Positions 55,660 to 63,814 of a stretch of 64,000 bases of DNA are shown one piece after another. The stretch is taken from NCBI GenBank assembly GCA_947631905.1, contig CANRND010000006.1:1-64000 (forward strand). Reading direction: 5' to 3'. Below the pieces are notes generated by a model. The model saw only the letters and a list, made by a program, of their open reading frames with translations. It ran no database searches and was not told the origin of the DNA. This DNA comes from an uncultured Clostridia bacterium (GTDB lineage: Bacteria; Bacillota; Clostridia; Christensenellales; Borkfalkiaceae). The stretch's first letter is position 1. Each line of letters opens with the position of its first letter. Position numbers and translations under genes: made by a program.

Positions 55660-58026
55660 ATGAAACTCCCCAAACCGAAGCTCCCGCCCTTTTCCTTAAA
55701 GGCCGCGGGACAGTACTGCGCGCTCTTTGCCGCCATGATCTTTATGAACTTCGCCCTGCCGCAACATGAGCTGCTTGCCTTTCCGCTCTACTACGCCGCC
55801 CTCTGCTGCGGGTTCGATCCCCTTCTCATGAGCGCGGGCTATCTCGTTGCGTCCGCCGCCGCCGTGAGCGCATACGCCTCTCTCGCCGCCGCGATACAGG
55901 CGGCCTATCTCCTGCTCGTTTTTACCCTGTACCGCAAACTCGGGCGCACCCTGCGCCTCGAACGGCTCGTTTACATCGCGCTTGCGCAACTCCCCTTTCT
56001 CTTCCTGTTCCCGCATACGGGATACGCGATCTTTCCGTTCAGCCCCCTGCTCCAAAAGCTCGTGATCGCCGCCGCCGTGTTCTTCCTCTCCGCCTTTTTC
56101 GAGGGCGGGCTTACTTCCGTTCTCCGCCGCGTGTTCCGGTGCCGCCTCTCCGCGGGACAGCTCGCGGAACTTTTGCTCGTCTGGCTCGTGCTGGGGCTTG
56201 GCGTGTGCGGCGCGCTCGGGGAAGTCGCCTACTCCTGCGTCGCTCTCGCCGTTTTGCTCATGGGCGCTGTGCTTCTCCGCAACGCGACCGCCGTTTCCTT
56301 TGCGATCGTCCTCGCCCTGCCCCCCTGCCTGAGAATGGCGAGCTACCTGCCCCTCGCCCTCTATGCCGTATACGCTTGCGCCGCCGTCCTGCTCGCCTCC
56401 TACGGCAAGATCGCCGCGACCCTCGCTTTCTTCCTCTCCTACCTCGGCGCGGAATTTTTGCAGGGAACATTCTATTCGGGCGGCCTCGAAATCTTTCTCG
56501 CTCTCCTGCCCTGCGCCGTAGCTTCCGCGCTCGCTCTCTGCTTCCCCGAACGGCTCTACGCGCAGGCGAAAAAGAGCCTCCTCTTCTACCGCGAGAATGC
56601 CCTGCCCCGCGTGGCGATCAACCGCAACCGCCGCGCCGTGGGAGAGCGGCTTTACGAGGTCTCCGCCCTCTTCCGCGAGATCGAGGGCGCCTTTCTCGGC
56701 AATCTCCCCGAGGATAACTCCGTGCTGCTCATCCGCGAAAAACTCAAAAACACCCTCTGCCGCGACTGCCCCAACCGCTTCCGCTGCGAAGACGAAAACG
56801 TTGCAGAGGGCCTCGACAAACTCATTGCCGTCGGCTATGCAAAGGGACAGGTGAGCCTTGTGGACCTGCCCGAAAGCGTGGGCGCGCACTGCGGCAACGC
56901 CGCGGGTCTGCTGTTCGCCTGCAACAAGCTCCTCGCAAATTACCGCGCCGCCGCGCGGGAGATGCAGAGCGCGCGCGAGGGCAGACAGCTCCTTGCCGAA
57001 CAGGCGCACGGGGTGAGCGAGATCCTCAAAGATATCGCCCTCGAACAGAGCGAAGAATACTGCTTTTCCGAGGGGGAGAGCAAACTCTCGCGCGCCCTCG
57101 CGCAGGCGGGCATTATCAGCTCGGAGATCTTCGTCTACGGCGAGGGAGATACGCTCACGGTGAGCATGACCCTCTCCCCCGAAACGGACGGAAAGACCCT
57201 CTGCGCCGTGGCGGGACGGGCGCTCGATACCCCCCTCGCGCTCGCGGAAAAAATTCCCCTTGCCGCGGGCCGCGCCTGCTTCATTCTCAAACGCAAACCC
57301 GCGTTCGACGCGGCGTTCGGCGTCGCCTGCCGCCCCAAACAGGGAGAGACCGCCTGCGGGGACGCCTATTCCATTCTCCGCATCGACGAGCGGCGCTTCC
57401 TCATCGCCCTCTCGGACGGCATGGGGAGCGGCGAGAACGCGCGGGACATCTCCGACCGCACGCTCACCCTCCTCGAAAGTTTTTATAAGGCGAAGATGCC
57501 CTCCGATACCGTGCTTGCGACGGTCAACCGCCTCATCGCCTATCCGCCCGAGGAGACCTTCTCCTGCCTCGACCTCGCCGCCGTCGACCTCGACACGGGC
57601 GACGCGGACATCGTAAAGATCGGCTCCCCCATCGGCGACTTCGGCTCCGGCTTCTCCAACATGATGCATGTCATCCGCATCGACGCGGACATCATCAAGA
57701 TCGGTTCCCCCGTCGGCTTCATCCTCTCGGGCGAAGAACTGCGCGTCCTCGAAGGGCAGTCCCTTCCGATGGGAATGCTCGACGCGGTGCGCCCCGCCAC
57801 CATGCGCGCAAAGATGGGCGAAAACGATTTTATGCTGTTCATGAGCGACGGGGTGACGGCCGCCTACGGTTCTTCCGCGGAGCTGTTCGACTTTTTGAGC
57901 GCATTGCAGCCCGTCAATCCCCAATCGCTCGCCGAAGAGATCTTGCAAAACGCCCTCTCCCGCTACCGCGGCGCCGCCGAGGACGACATGACCGTACTCG
58001 CCGTAAAACTCTTGAAAAGCGCCTGA
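55660..58026 (+). CDS. spoIIE: Stage II sporulation protein E (SpoIIE) serine phosphatase
   Basis: About 10 N-terminal TM segments, Cys-containing linker CRDCPNRFRC, PP2C motifs GDAYSILRID, LSDGMGSGENAR, LFMSDGV, AEDDMTVLAVKL. Confidence 0.93.
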   Translation: MKLPKPKLPPFSLKAAGQYCALFAAMIFMNFALPQHELLAFPLYYAALCCGFDPLLMSAGYLVASAAAVSAYASLAAAIQAAYLLLVFTLYRKLGRTLRLERLVYIALAQLPFLFLFPHTGYAIFPFSPLLQKLVIAAAVFFLSAFFEGGLTSVLRRVFRCRLSAGQLAELLLVWLVLGLGVCGALGEVAYSCVALAVLLMGAVLLRNATAVSFAIVLALPPCLRMASYLPLALYAVYACAAVLLASYGKIAATLAFFLSYLGAEFLQGTFYSGGLEIFLALLPCAVASALALCFPERLYAQAKKSLLFYRENALPRVAINRNRRAVGERLYEVSALFREIEGAFLGNLPEDNSVLLIREKLKNTLCRDCPNRFRCEDENVAEGLDKLIAVGYAKGQVSLVDLPESVGAHCGNAAGLLFACNKLLANYRAAAREMQSAREGRQLLAEQAHGVSEILKDIALEQSEEYCFSEGESKLSRALAQAGIISSEIFVYGEGDTLTVSMTLSPETDGKTLCAVAGRALDTPLALAEKIPLAAGRACFILKRKPAFDAAFGVACRPKQGETACGDAYSILRIDERRFLIALSDGMGSGENARDISDRTLTLLESFYKAKMPSDTVLATVNRLIAYPPEETFSCLDLAAVDLDTGDADIVKIGSPIGDFGSGFSNMMHVIRIDADIIKIGSPVGFILSGEELRVLEGQSLPMGMLDAVRPATMRAKMGENDFMLFMSDGVTAAYGSSAELFDFLSALQPVNPQSLAEEILQNALSRYRGAAEDDMTVLAVKLLKSA

Positions 58027-58035
58027 GCGGAATAT

Positions 58036-58073
58036 GGAAAGGGGCGCCCGCCTGTCGGCGGGCGCCCCTTTCC
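58036..58073 (+). terminator. Intrinsic terminator after spoIIE
   Basis: ggaaaggggcgcccgcctgtcggcgggcgcccctttcc. Confidence 0.75.
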
Positions 58074-58129
58074 ATTTGTTTAGCTTATAAATTTATTCAT
58101 AATATAATAAATAATTATACTCGGACTAC

Positions 58130-58158
58130 TTGACATACCAGGGTTTCGGATGTATAAT
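58130..58158 (+). promoter_or_regulatory. Consensus sigmaA promoter with no downstream ORF
   Basis: TTGACA-17 nt-TATAAT. Confidence 0.75.
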
Positions 58159-58164
58159 AAAGAA

Positions 58165-58226
58165 AATTGCTCATCCTCACTGTGGGTAGCCGTGCGTTCC
58201 TTTTTGGGACGCGCGGCTTTCGTTTT
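58165..58226 (+). ncRNA. Candidate small RNA (about 60 nt)
   Basis: Starts after the consensus promoter; ends in hairpin agccgtgcgttcc-ttttt-gggacgcgcggct plus ttcgtttt. Confidence 0.5.
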
Positions 58227-58232
58227 AGGCGT

Positions 58233-59147
58233 CTATCTCATCGACGGCTCGTTCCAGAGAGAGACGCCGCCGGTCAGCGGCGTGCGCCCGCGGGCTTCCT
58301 CCGCCCAGCGGGCAATGCGCCCGAGCGCGGCTTCGTCCCAATCCCACTCCCGCGCCTTTTCGAGAAGAAACGCGGCGTTCTTCGCCTCGCGGGCGCGGCA
58401 ATCGAAGCCGAGCGGCACGAGATAGGCGTCCCGCGCGGTCCCCGTGCCGAAGCCCGACACCGTTTCCACCGTAAAATAGTAGCTGTTTTTGGCGTAATAC
58501 ATATTCCAGCCCGCGTTGCGCTCCATGAGCGCCGCGAGGTCGTTCGTCCGCTGGCGGGGCAAAACGACGCTCCCCGGCGCGCGCTCCGCAAGCGCCTTGC
58601 GCATTTCGAGGCAGTCGAGCGGCCCGTTGCCGTCGGTAAAATATCCGCCCACGGTGGGATCGAGCATGCACCACTTCTTGCGTTTGGTATCGTAGATCTC
58701 CGCCACCACATGGTTATCGATGTCGTAAGGAGAGTTGGGATACAGCCCCACCCGCCGCGCGTGGATGCCGAGCGCGAGACAGCACTCCACCAAAATTTTT
58801 GCCTTGCAGGCGCAGTTCAGCCCGCGGTCCCGCTTGCCGAACGCATATTCAAGCAAGGCGAGCGCGTTGTAGGGCATCTCGTGTCCCTCGGTGAGGAAGA
58901 AGTCGCCCTCGTGCATGATGTTGGGTTCCAGCCAGCGGCAGAGCCTGAGCGCCATAGAAAAATCGCCGCCCCTGCCTGCGATCTTTTCAAGACCGTACGT
59001 CTTGCGCAAGACCGCAAATTCGGGACAGCTGAAATGATAGAAAAGCGGAACGGGTTCCCCTTCTTCGAAGCGCATGCTACCGTACAGCATGCCGCAATAG
59101 ATCTCCGACAGCCTGTTGTCCTGTTCCAGTCGCTCTTTTTTGGTCAT
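58233..59147 (-). CDS. Transglutaminase-like domain protein
   Basis: Cys CACKAKILVECCLALGIHARRV, His DNHVVAEIYD, Asp WCMLDPTVGG. Confidence 0.75.
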   Translation of the reverse strand: MTKKERLEQDNRLSEIYCGMLYGSMRFEEGEPVPLFYHFSCPEFAVLRKTYGLEKIAGRGGDFSMALRLCRWLEPNIMHEGDFFLTEGHEMPYNALALLEYAFGKRDRGLNCACKAKILVECCLALGIHARRVGLYPNSPYDIDNHVVAEIYDTKRKKWCMLDPTVGGYFTDGNGPLDCLEMRKALAERAPGSVVLPRQRTNDLAALMERNAGWNMYYAKNSYYFTVETVSGFGTGTARDAYLVPLGFDCRAREAKNAAFLLEKAREWDWDEAALGRIARWAEEARGRTPLTGGVSLWNEPSMR

Positions 59148-59174
59148 ACCCCCCTCCGAAAAAGAAACGGCCCG

Positions 59175-59678
59175 CTACTCCTCCACGATGATCTGACAGC
59201 TTTGCATCGTTTCGAGCGCCGCCGCATGTTTTTGTTCCGTCACCCCCGCGCAGGCGGAAGCGACTACCCGCACGTCCGCTTCTGGAAGCGCAGCTTTCAC
59301 GAGCAAGGCGTTGCTCACCACGCAGATGTCCGTACAGACGCCGCAAAACGTGATGTCGTCATACCCGTTCTCTTTGCAATAGGCCTGCAATGCAAGACTT
59401 CCGAACGCGGGCTTTTCAAATATCTTCGCGCCCGCCCGATACACTTCGGGCAAAATTTCCCAGCCTGCCGTCCCCTTTACGCAGTGGACAACGGGCAAAT
59501 ATTTCCCTTCGCGCGTGGAAAGATAATCCGCGCCGTGCGTGTCCGCGGTATATACCACTTCCTCCGCCCCGCCGACAAGCTCTTTTACGCGGGGAACGAT
59601 CGCCCGCGCCTCCGCCGTCCCGAGCGCGCCCGTCACGAAGTCTTTCTGCATATCCACGACCACGAGCAATTTCTTCAT
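59175..59678 (-). CDS. Isochorismatase/nicotinamidase-family hydrolase
   Basis: LLVVVDMQKDFVTGALGT, ADTHGADYL, FCGVCTDICVVSNAL. Confidence 0.9.
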   Translation of the reverse strand: MKKLLVVVDMQKDFVTGALGTAEARAIVPRVKELVGGAEEVVYTADTHGADYLSTREGKYLPVVHCVKGTAGWEILPEVYRAGAKIFEKPAFGSLALQAYCKENGYDDITFCGVCTDICVVSNALLVKAALPEADVRVVASACAGVTEQKHAAALETMQSCQIIVEE

Positions 59679-60283
59679 AGATATTTTTTCAGCTCCTTGA
59701 TCACAAGGTCGGCGATATAGCGGCACCCGCGGTGGGTGGGATGGACGCCGTCCACCGAGAACTGTTCGGGTTTGATGTCCTGCGTGAGACCCGTAAAGAT
59801 CTCGTCGAGCGGGATGAGGGTGAGCTGTTCGCGCGCGGCGATCTCCGAGATGGCCTCGTTGAAACGGTGGAGATACGGGCGCAGACGGGGCTTATCCTCC
59901 ATGTTCAGCACGAACGGCTGTAAGAGCAAGAGCTTCGCGCCCGTCCCCTTAATGATCTCCACAAGACGGTTGTAGTTCCCGGTAAACTGTTCGAGCGAGA
60001 CTTCCCTTTCGGGTACCACAAAGCGGTGCCAGACGTCGTTGACGCCGATCGCCAGCACCACGACGTTGGGATGTTCGTCTAGAACGTCCTTTTCCACGCG
60101 TTGTAAAAGTTCCGCGGTGCGGTCGCCGCCCACGCCGCGGTTCAGGATCTCGATCTCCGCGTCGGGATAGAGAAGCCTGAGCTTGCCCGCCGCGATCTTT
60201 ACGAATCCCGCGCCGAGGTCGCTCGGGTCGGAAAGGTTACGGTTCGACTCGGTGATAGAGTCCCCGAAAAAGACGATTTTCAC
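59675..60283 (-). CDS. SGNH/GDSL hydrolase
   Basis: IVFFGDSITESNR, NRGVGGDRTAEL, LAIGVNDVWH, DGVHPTHRG. Confidence 0.92.
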   Translation of the reverse strand: MKIVFFGDSITESNRNLSDPSDLGAGFVKIAAGKLRLLYPDAEIEILNRGVGGDRTAELLQRVEKDVLDEHPNVVVLAIGVNDVWHRFVVPEREVSLEQFTGNYNRLVEIIKGTGAKLLLLQPFVLNMEDKPRLRPYLHRFNEAISEIAAREQLTLIPLDEIFTGLTQDIKPEQFSVDGVHPTHRGCRYIADLVIKELKKYL

Positions 60284-60309
60284 TGTAATTACCCCCTATT
60301 CTTCATCGG

Positions 60310-60840
60310 TCACTTGCCGTATGCTTCATTGTACATTTTAAGGCACTTCTGCACGATCTCCACGGCCTCGTCGCGGTGGGCGATCTCTTTTACCGTGGTC
60401 TTCTTGTGTTCGAGGGATTTATAGACCTCGAAGAAGTGCATCATCTCGTCAAAGACATGCTTGGGCAGTTCTTTGATGTCGTAATAGTCGTTATAAGTGG
60501 GATCCTTGTGCGGGATCGCTATGATCTTCTCGTCGAGCGAACCGCCGTCGATCATCTTGATCACGCCGATGGGATAGCAGGAGACGAGGGTCATGGGATA
60601 GATGACTTCCCCCGAAAGGACAAGCACATCGAGGGGGTCGCCATCCTCCGCGAGCGTGCGCGGGATAAAGCCGTAGTTGGACGGATAGACCGTGGAAGTG
60701 TAAAGAACGCGGTCGAGCCGCAAAAGACCCGTTTCCTTGTCGAGTTCGTATTTCGCCTTGCAGCCTTTCGGGATCTCGATGAGCGCTTCGAAAGACTTAG
60801 GCGTGATCCGCTTGGGATCGATGTCGTGCCAGATGTTCAT
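60310..60840 (-). CDS. ppa: Inorganic diphosphatase (family I)
   Basis: FEALIEIPKGCKAKYELDKETGLLRLDRVLYTSTVYPSNYGFIPRTLAEDGDPLDVLVL. Confidence 0.95.
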   Translation of the reverse strand: MNIWHDIDPKRITPKSFEALIEIPKGCKAKYELDKETGLLRLDRVLYTSTVYPSNYGFIPRTLAEDGDPLDVLVLSGEVIYPMTLVSCYPIGVIKMIDGGSLDEKIIAIPHKDPTYNDYYDIKELPKHVFDEMMHFFEVYKSLEHKKTTVKEIAHRDEAVEIVQKCLKMYNEAYGK

Positions 60841-60940
60841 AGGTTTCTCCTTTTCGGCAATAGTTTAGCATATTTTTTGAACACCTGCAACAGTCCGAAA
60901 GAATTTTTTTTAATTTTTTTGTTTTTGAGGGAAATATACT

Positions 60941-60969
60941 TTGACAATCGTAAAATTTTATGGTATGAT
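60941..60969 (+). promoter_or_regulatory. SigmaA-type promoter upstream of the repeat/tRNA region
   Basis: TTGACA-17 nt-TATGAT. Confidence 0.6.
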
Positions 60970-61035
60970 GTGGAATGCGTAAAAGATGTGGCCGAGCGCG
61001 AAAGCGCGAAGCGAATGGTTCGCTCTTTGTCATTC

Positions 61036-61263
61036 CGCACCGCGCGCAGTTCTGTTTCTCTAAGCGCGGCACGAGCCGCAGACGAAGCCCCAAGCGAATG
61101 GTTCCTCTCATTGTCATTTCGAGTGGAGCGAAGCGCAATCGAGAAATCTCAACCTGATTGTTGTAAGACAAGGTGGCAAAGAGGGCAAGAAAGTAAAAAC
61201 AAACAAATAAATTTCCTCACGGAAAAAGATTTTGCGAAGCAAAAGATTTTTCGTGAACACGCA
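61036..61263. repeat. Cluster of partial mosaic repeat modules
   Basis: gttctgtttctctaagcgcggcacgagcc (as at 37728), tgtcatttcgag...gagaaatctc, and tttcctcacggaaaaagattttgcgaagcaaaagatttttcgtgaac (near-identical to 33897-33944). Confidence 0.75.
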
Positions 61264-61299
61264 GAAGTACCCAAGTGGCTCAAGGGGCTCCCCTGCTAA
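61264..61299 (+). pseudogene. tRNA-Ser 5' fragment
   Basis: gaagtacccaagtggctcaaggggctcccctgctaa matches the intact tRNA-Ser downstream with few mismatches, then diverges after the anticodon loop. Confidence 0.65.
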
Positions 61300-61476
61300 A
61301 AGAATTTCTATATCGCGCGGGGAATGTTATAATCTGCAATATATCACAATATATAGAAGCGGATATCAACTGTTTTTTGATATTCCCCAAATAGTCAAAA
61401 ATTGTTGCGAAATATCGCAAAATCGACCCGCTTTTTGCATGAACATAGACAATTCATAGACAATAGACAATCATTT

Positions 61477-61568
61477 GTGGAAGTACCCAAGAGGCTCAAG
61501 GGGACGCCCTGCTAAGGCGTTAGAGTGGTTTATCTGCTGCGCGGGTTCGAATCCCGCCTTCCACGCCA
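61477..61568 (+). tRNA. tRNA-Ser (GCT anticodon), CCA encoded
   Basis: gtggaag...cttccac acceptor stem, long variable arm, anticodon loop ctgctaa, T-arm gcgggttcgaatcccgc, gcca end. Confidence 0.93.
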
Positions 61569-61612
61569 AATAAAAAAAGAGAGGAGAGCATGTGTCCCCT
61601 CTCTTTTTTATG

Positions 61613-62020
61613 TTACTTTTCCGCGGGAGCGGTATCTTCTACGTCCTTCGTCCCCTTTTCGATCTTCTCTTCTGATGCTTGCGGTTTGGCACTTGATGAA
61701 GATTTCGCCGTCACGATCTCTTTCAGTTTTAAGAGTACTTTCCCCGCATAGTAGGTAAAACCTATAAGCAGAACGCTGTAGACGCCCATTGCAAGGTTGA
61801 CTGTCTGCCCGTTCATTTCGACGACCACGAGGTCGGGGTTAAGCCAACCTGCAAAATATACTGCGACGAACGCGCCGATTACGATTGCACCCTTGATGAG
61901 ACCGTTGACGAACGTCTTTGTGTCCCATTCCCGCGCCATCGCCGCACGGATAGACCCGAGCGCGATATTTGCCACAATCAAAAGCAAAAGCCCGCCGCCC
62001 AGCTTTAAGAGTGCGATCAT
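61613..62020 (-). CDS. Phage holin-like membrane protein
   Basis: 135 aa with 3 hydrophobic segments and charged tail; adjacent to phage tail genes. Confidence 0.65.
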   Translation of the reverse strand: MIALLKLGGGLLLLIVANIALGSIRAAMAREWDTKTFVNGLIKGAIVIGAFVAVYFAGWLNPDLVVVEMNGQTVNLAMGVYSVLLIGFTYYAGKVLLKLKEIVTAKSSSSAKPQASEEKIEKGTKDVEDTAPAEK

Positions 62021-62361
62021 TCTTTCACCTCCTTCGTTTTATCCGCTTTCGGACCGACGGGAAGCTCCATAATCTCTTCATAGAGCGAGGTGATGACACC
62101 GTTCCCGCCGAGCGCGTGATATGCTTCATAACTTCTGCGCGCCGCCTCTTTGGCGTAGATTGGGCAAAAGCCACGATCGGTGTACTTGTCGTGATACTCA
62201 ATGAGCTGACTGCGCAGAAGGCTTTCCACGCCGTCTTGAAGTGCTTTTTCGCGTTTCCTTACTCCTTTCAGCCGAGCCGTAACAAAGGTGAGGATGCCGC
62301 CGAGAAAGAAAGAAACGCAGCAGGAAATGATCGCGGTGATGACGGTTGCCGTAACGTTCAT
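62017..62361 (-). CDS. Small phage membrane/accessory protein
   Basis: MNVTATVITAIISCCVSFFLGGILTFVTARLKGVRKREKALQDGVESLLRSQLIEYHDKYTDRGFCPIYAKEAARRSYEAYHALGGNGVITSLYEEIMELP. Confidence 0.65.
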   Translation of the reverse strand: MNVTATVITAIISCCVSFFLGGILTFVTARLKGVRKREKALQDGVESLLRSQLIEYHDKYTDRGFCPIYAKEAARRSYEAYHALGGNGVITSLYEEIMELPVGPKADKTKEVKE

Positions 62362-62993
62362 ATACCATGCCTCCTTTGGAGCTTGTCGAGTTCCGAGAGA
62401 TAATTCTCGGGATAGTGCGACTTGATGGGGCCATACTTTGCGCCGTCCCCGACCTTTCGCATTGCCCCGACATGTCGGAAGCCGAAAATGCGCGGGGGGA
62501 GGTGCGTCACAAGGTCGCGGCAGTTCCGAATGACGGTGAACCGAGCAAACCGCGAAAGCACGCGCTTGTTCGGCTTCCACCACACGACACGCGGACAGCC
62601 GAAGCCATAGCCGTCAATGAAAGGCGCAATATCGGGGCGGTGGAACACACAGTATTCGTGGCAAAGGACGGCGATTGCGGCGCCGTGGGAATACCCGCCG
62701 ATGATGATCTTCTTCACGGAAGGATCCGCCACGCTCTCGGCAACATGCGGCTCTATGGTTTTCCAAACGCGCAGGAACCCACGGTGAACGAACCAAACGT
62801 CCACCATCTCCTTGTAAGGCTTTGCGGGGAAATCAAAATTATTCTTCCAATCTTCTTTCCCGTTCGAAGCCTCAAAGAGGAGATAGAGCGTTTCCCCGTC
62901 GCGCCGCAAATAATATGACGCGGCATTCTCTTCCAGCTGTATGTAAGGTGCCTCGAGAATTTGTTTGAAGAGTTGCAACATTGTTTCTTTCAT
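62358..62993 (-). CDS. Lipase class 3-like hydrolase in the phage lysis region
   Basis: IIIGGYSHGAAIAVLCHEYC nucleophile elbow (GxSxG), GYGFGCPRVVW, NCRDLVTHLPP. Confidence 0.75.
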   Translation of the reverse strand: MKETMLQLFKQILEAPYIQLEENAASYYLRRDGETLYLLFEASNGKEDWKNNFDFPAKPYKEMVDVWFVHRGFLRVWKTIEPHVAESVADPSVKKIIIGGYSHGAAIAVLCHEYCVFHRPDIAPFIDGYGFGCPRVVWWKPNKRVLSRFARFTVIRNCRDLVTHLPPRIFGFRHVGAMRKVGDGAKYGPIKSHYPENYLSELDKLQRRHGI

Positions 62994-63004
62994 ATGATCC
63001 TCTC

Positions 63005-63814
63005 CTATTCTTCCACGTTCTTCCACCCGAACACGCCCGGCTCCCATACATTCGCATCATACTCGGAGATCCATTTTTGCCCATTGTGTGTCACCTTGTC
63101 TCCCTTTTTGTAAGTGTCAAAAGAGCTGATAGGTTGAGACCATTTAGGGTATCCCTCACGCGGGTCGCCAACCTTTTTCCAAAGTGAAGCGGTCACGTCG
63201 GGGGTCCAATCGGCTTGCGAGGTATGCCCGCTGATACACCGATACAGCGCGCCCTCGTATTCGCGCAAATTTTCCGCCTCATACTTGACGTTCGGTTGCC
63301 AAGGGGTAAAGGCATAGACGCATTCCGTCGCTGTCATATCGTCGATTTCTCCCTTCTCCGCCATTTTTACAAAGGCAATCGAGGCAATCCTCTGCGGAAG
63401 GTCTGCTTTCATGGTTGCAACGCGCCGCGCTTCGAGTTCCTCTTCCGAATACGGGACATATACTTGAATATCCTCGTACTCGTCCCAAGCCTCTTTCCCC
63501 TCTTCCTTTTCGGCTTCGATAAGTTCCTCGTCGTTCCCGACGCGCTTGTCGCCGATGTAGTAGATTTGAGTGACAACGTAATATTCGTCGACGCTATCTC
63601 CGTCATCGCCTTGACGGGTGCGGAGATTGACCTCTTTCCCCTCCCGTTCGAGCTCCTCTTTTATTTGCTCCACGGTCTTGATGACTTTTTCGGGGATCGC
63701 TTCATGATGTTCTTTGAAGAGTTTGTCGGGGCGCAAACGGCCCTTTTCAAGGTCGGGGTCAAAAAGTTCCTGTGTTTTCTCTTCGTTAAAAATTCTCATG
63801 CTGTTCTCCTCCAT
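63005..63814 (-). CDS. Phage tail protein with C-terminal carbohydrate-binding (CBM5/12-like) modules
   Basis: AFTPWQPNVKYEAENLREYEGALYRCISGHTSQADWTPDVTASLWKKV...YKKGDKVTHNGQKWISEYDANVWEPGVFGWKNVEE. Confidence 0.75.
   Translation of the reverse strand: MEENSMRIFNEEKTQELFDPDLEKGRLRPDKLFKEHHEAIPEKVIKTVEQIKEELEREGKEVNLRTRQGDDGDSVDEYYVVTQIYYIGDKRVGNDEELIEAEKEEGKEAWDEYEDIQVYVPYSEEELEARRVATMKADLPQRIASIAFVKMAEKGEIDDMTATECVYAFTPWQPNVKYEAENLREYEGALYRCISGHTSQADWTPDVTASLWKKVGDPREGYPKWSQPISSFDTYKKGDKVTHNGQKWISEYDANVWEPGVFGWKNVEE

Noticed and set aside
55696-57948. 750-aa minus-strand ORF opposite spoIIE
   Set aside because: Antisense shadow ORF; the plus strand has SpoIIE motifs.
58167-59720. 517-aa plus-strand ORF opposite the transglutaminase-like gene
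   Set aside because: Shadow ORF; minus-strand frames carry recognisable catalytic motifs.
61264-61299. Second functional tRNA-Ser
   Set aside because: Only the D-arm/anticodon half is present; no variable arm, T-arm or acceptor 3' half follows.
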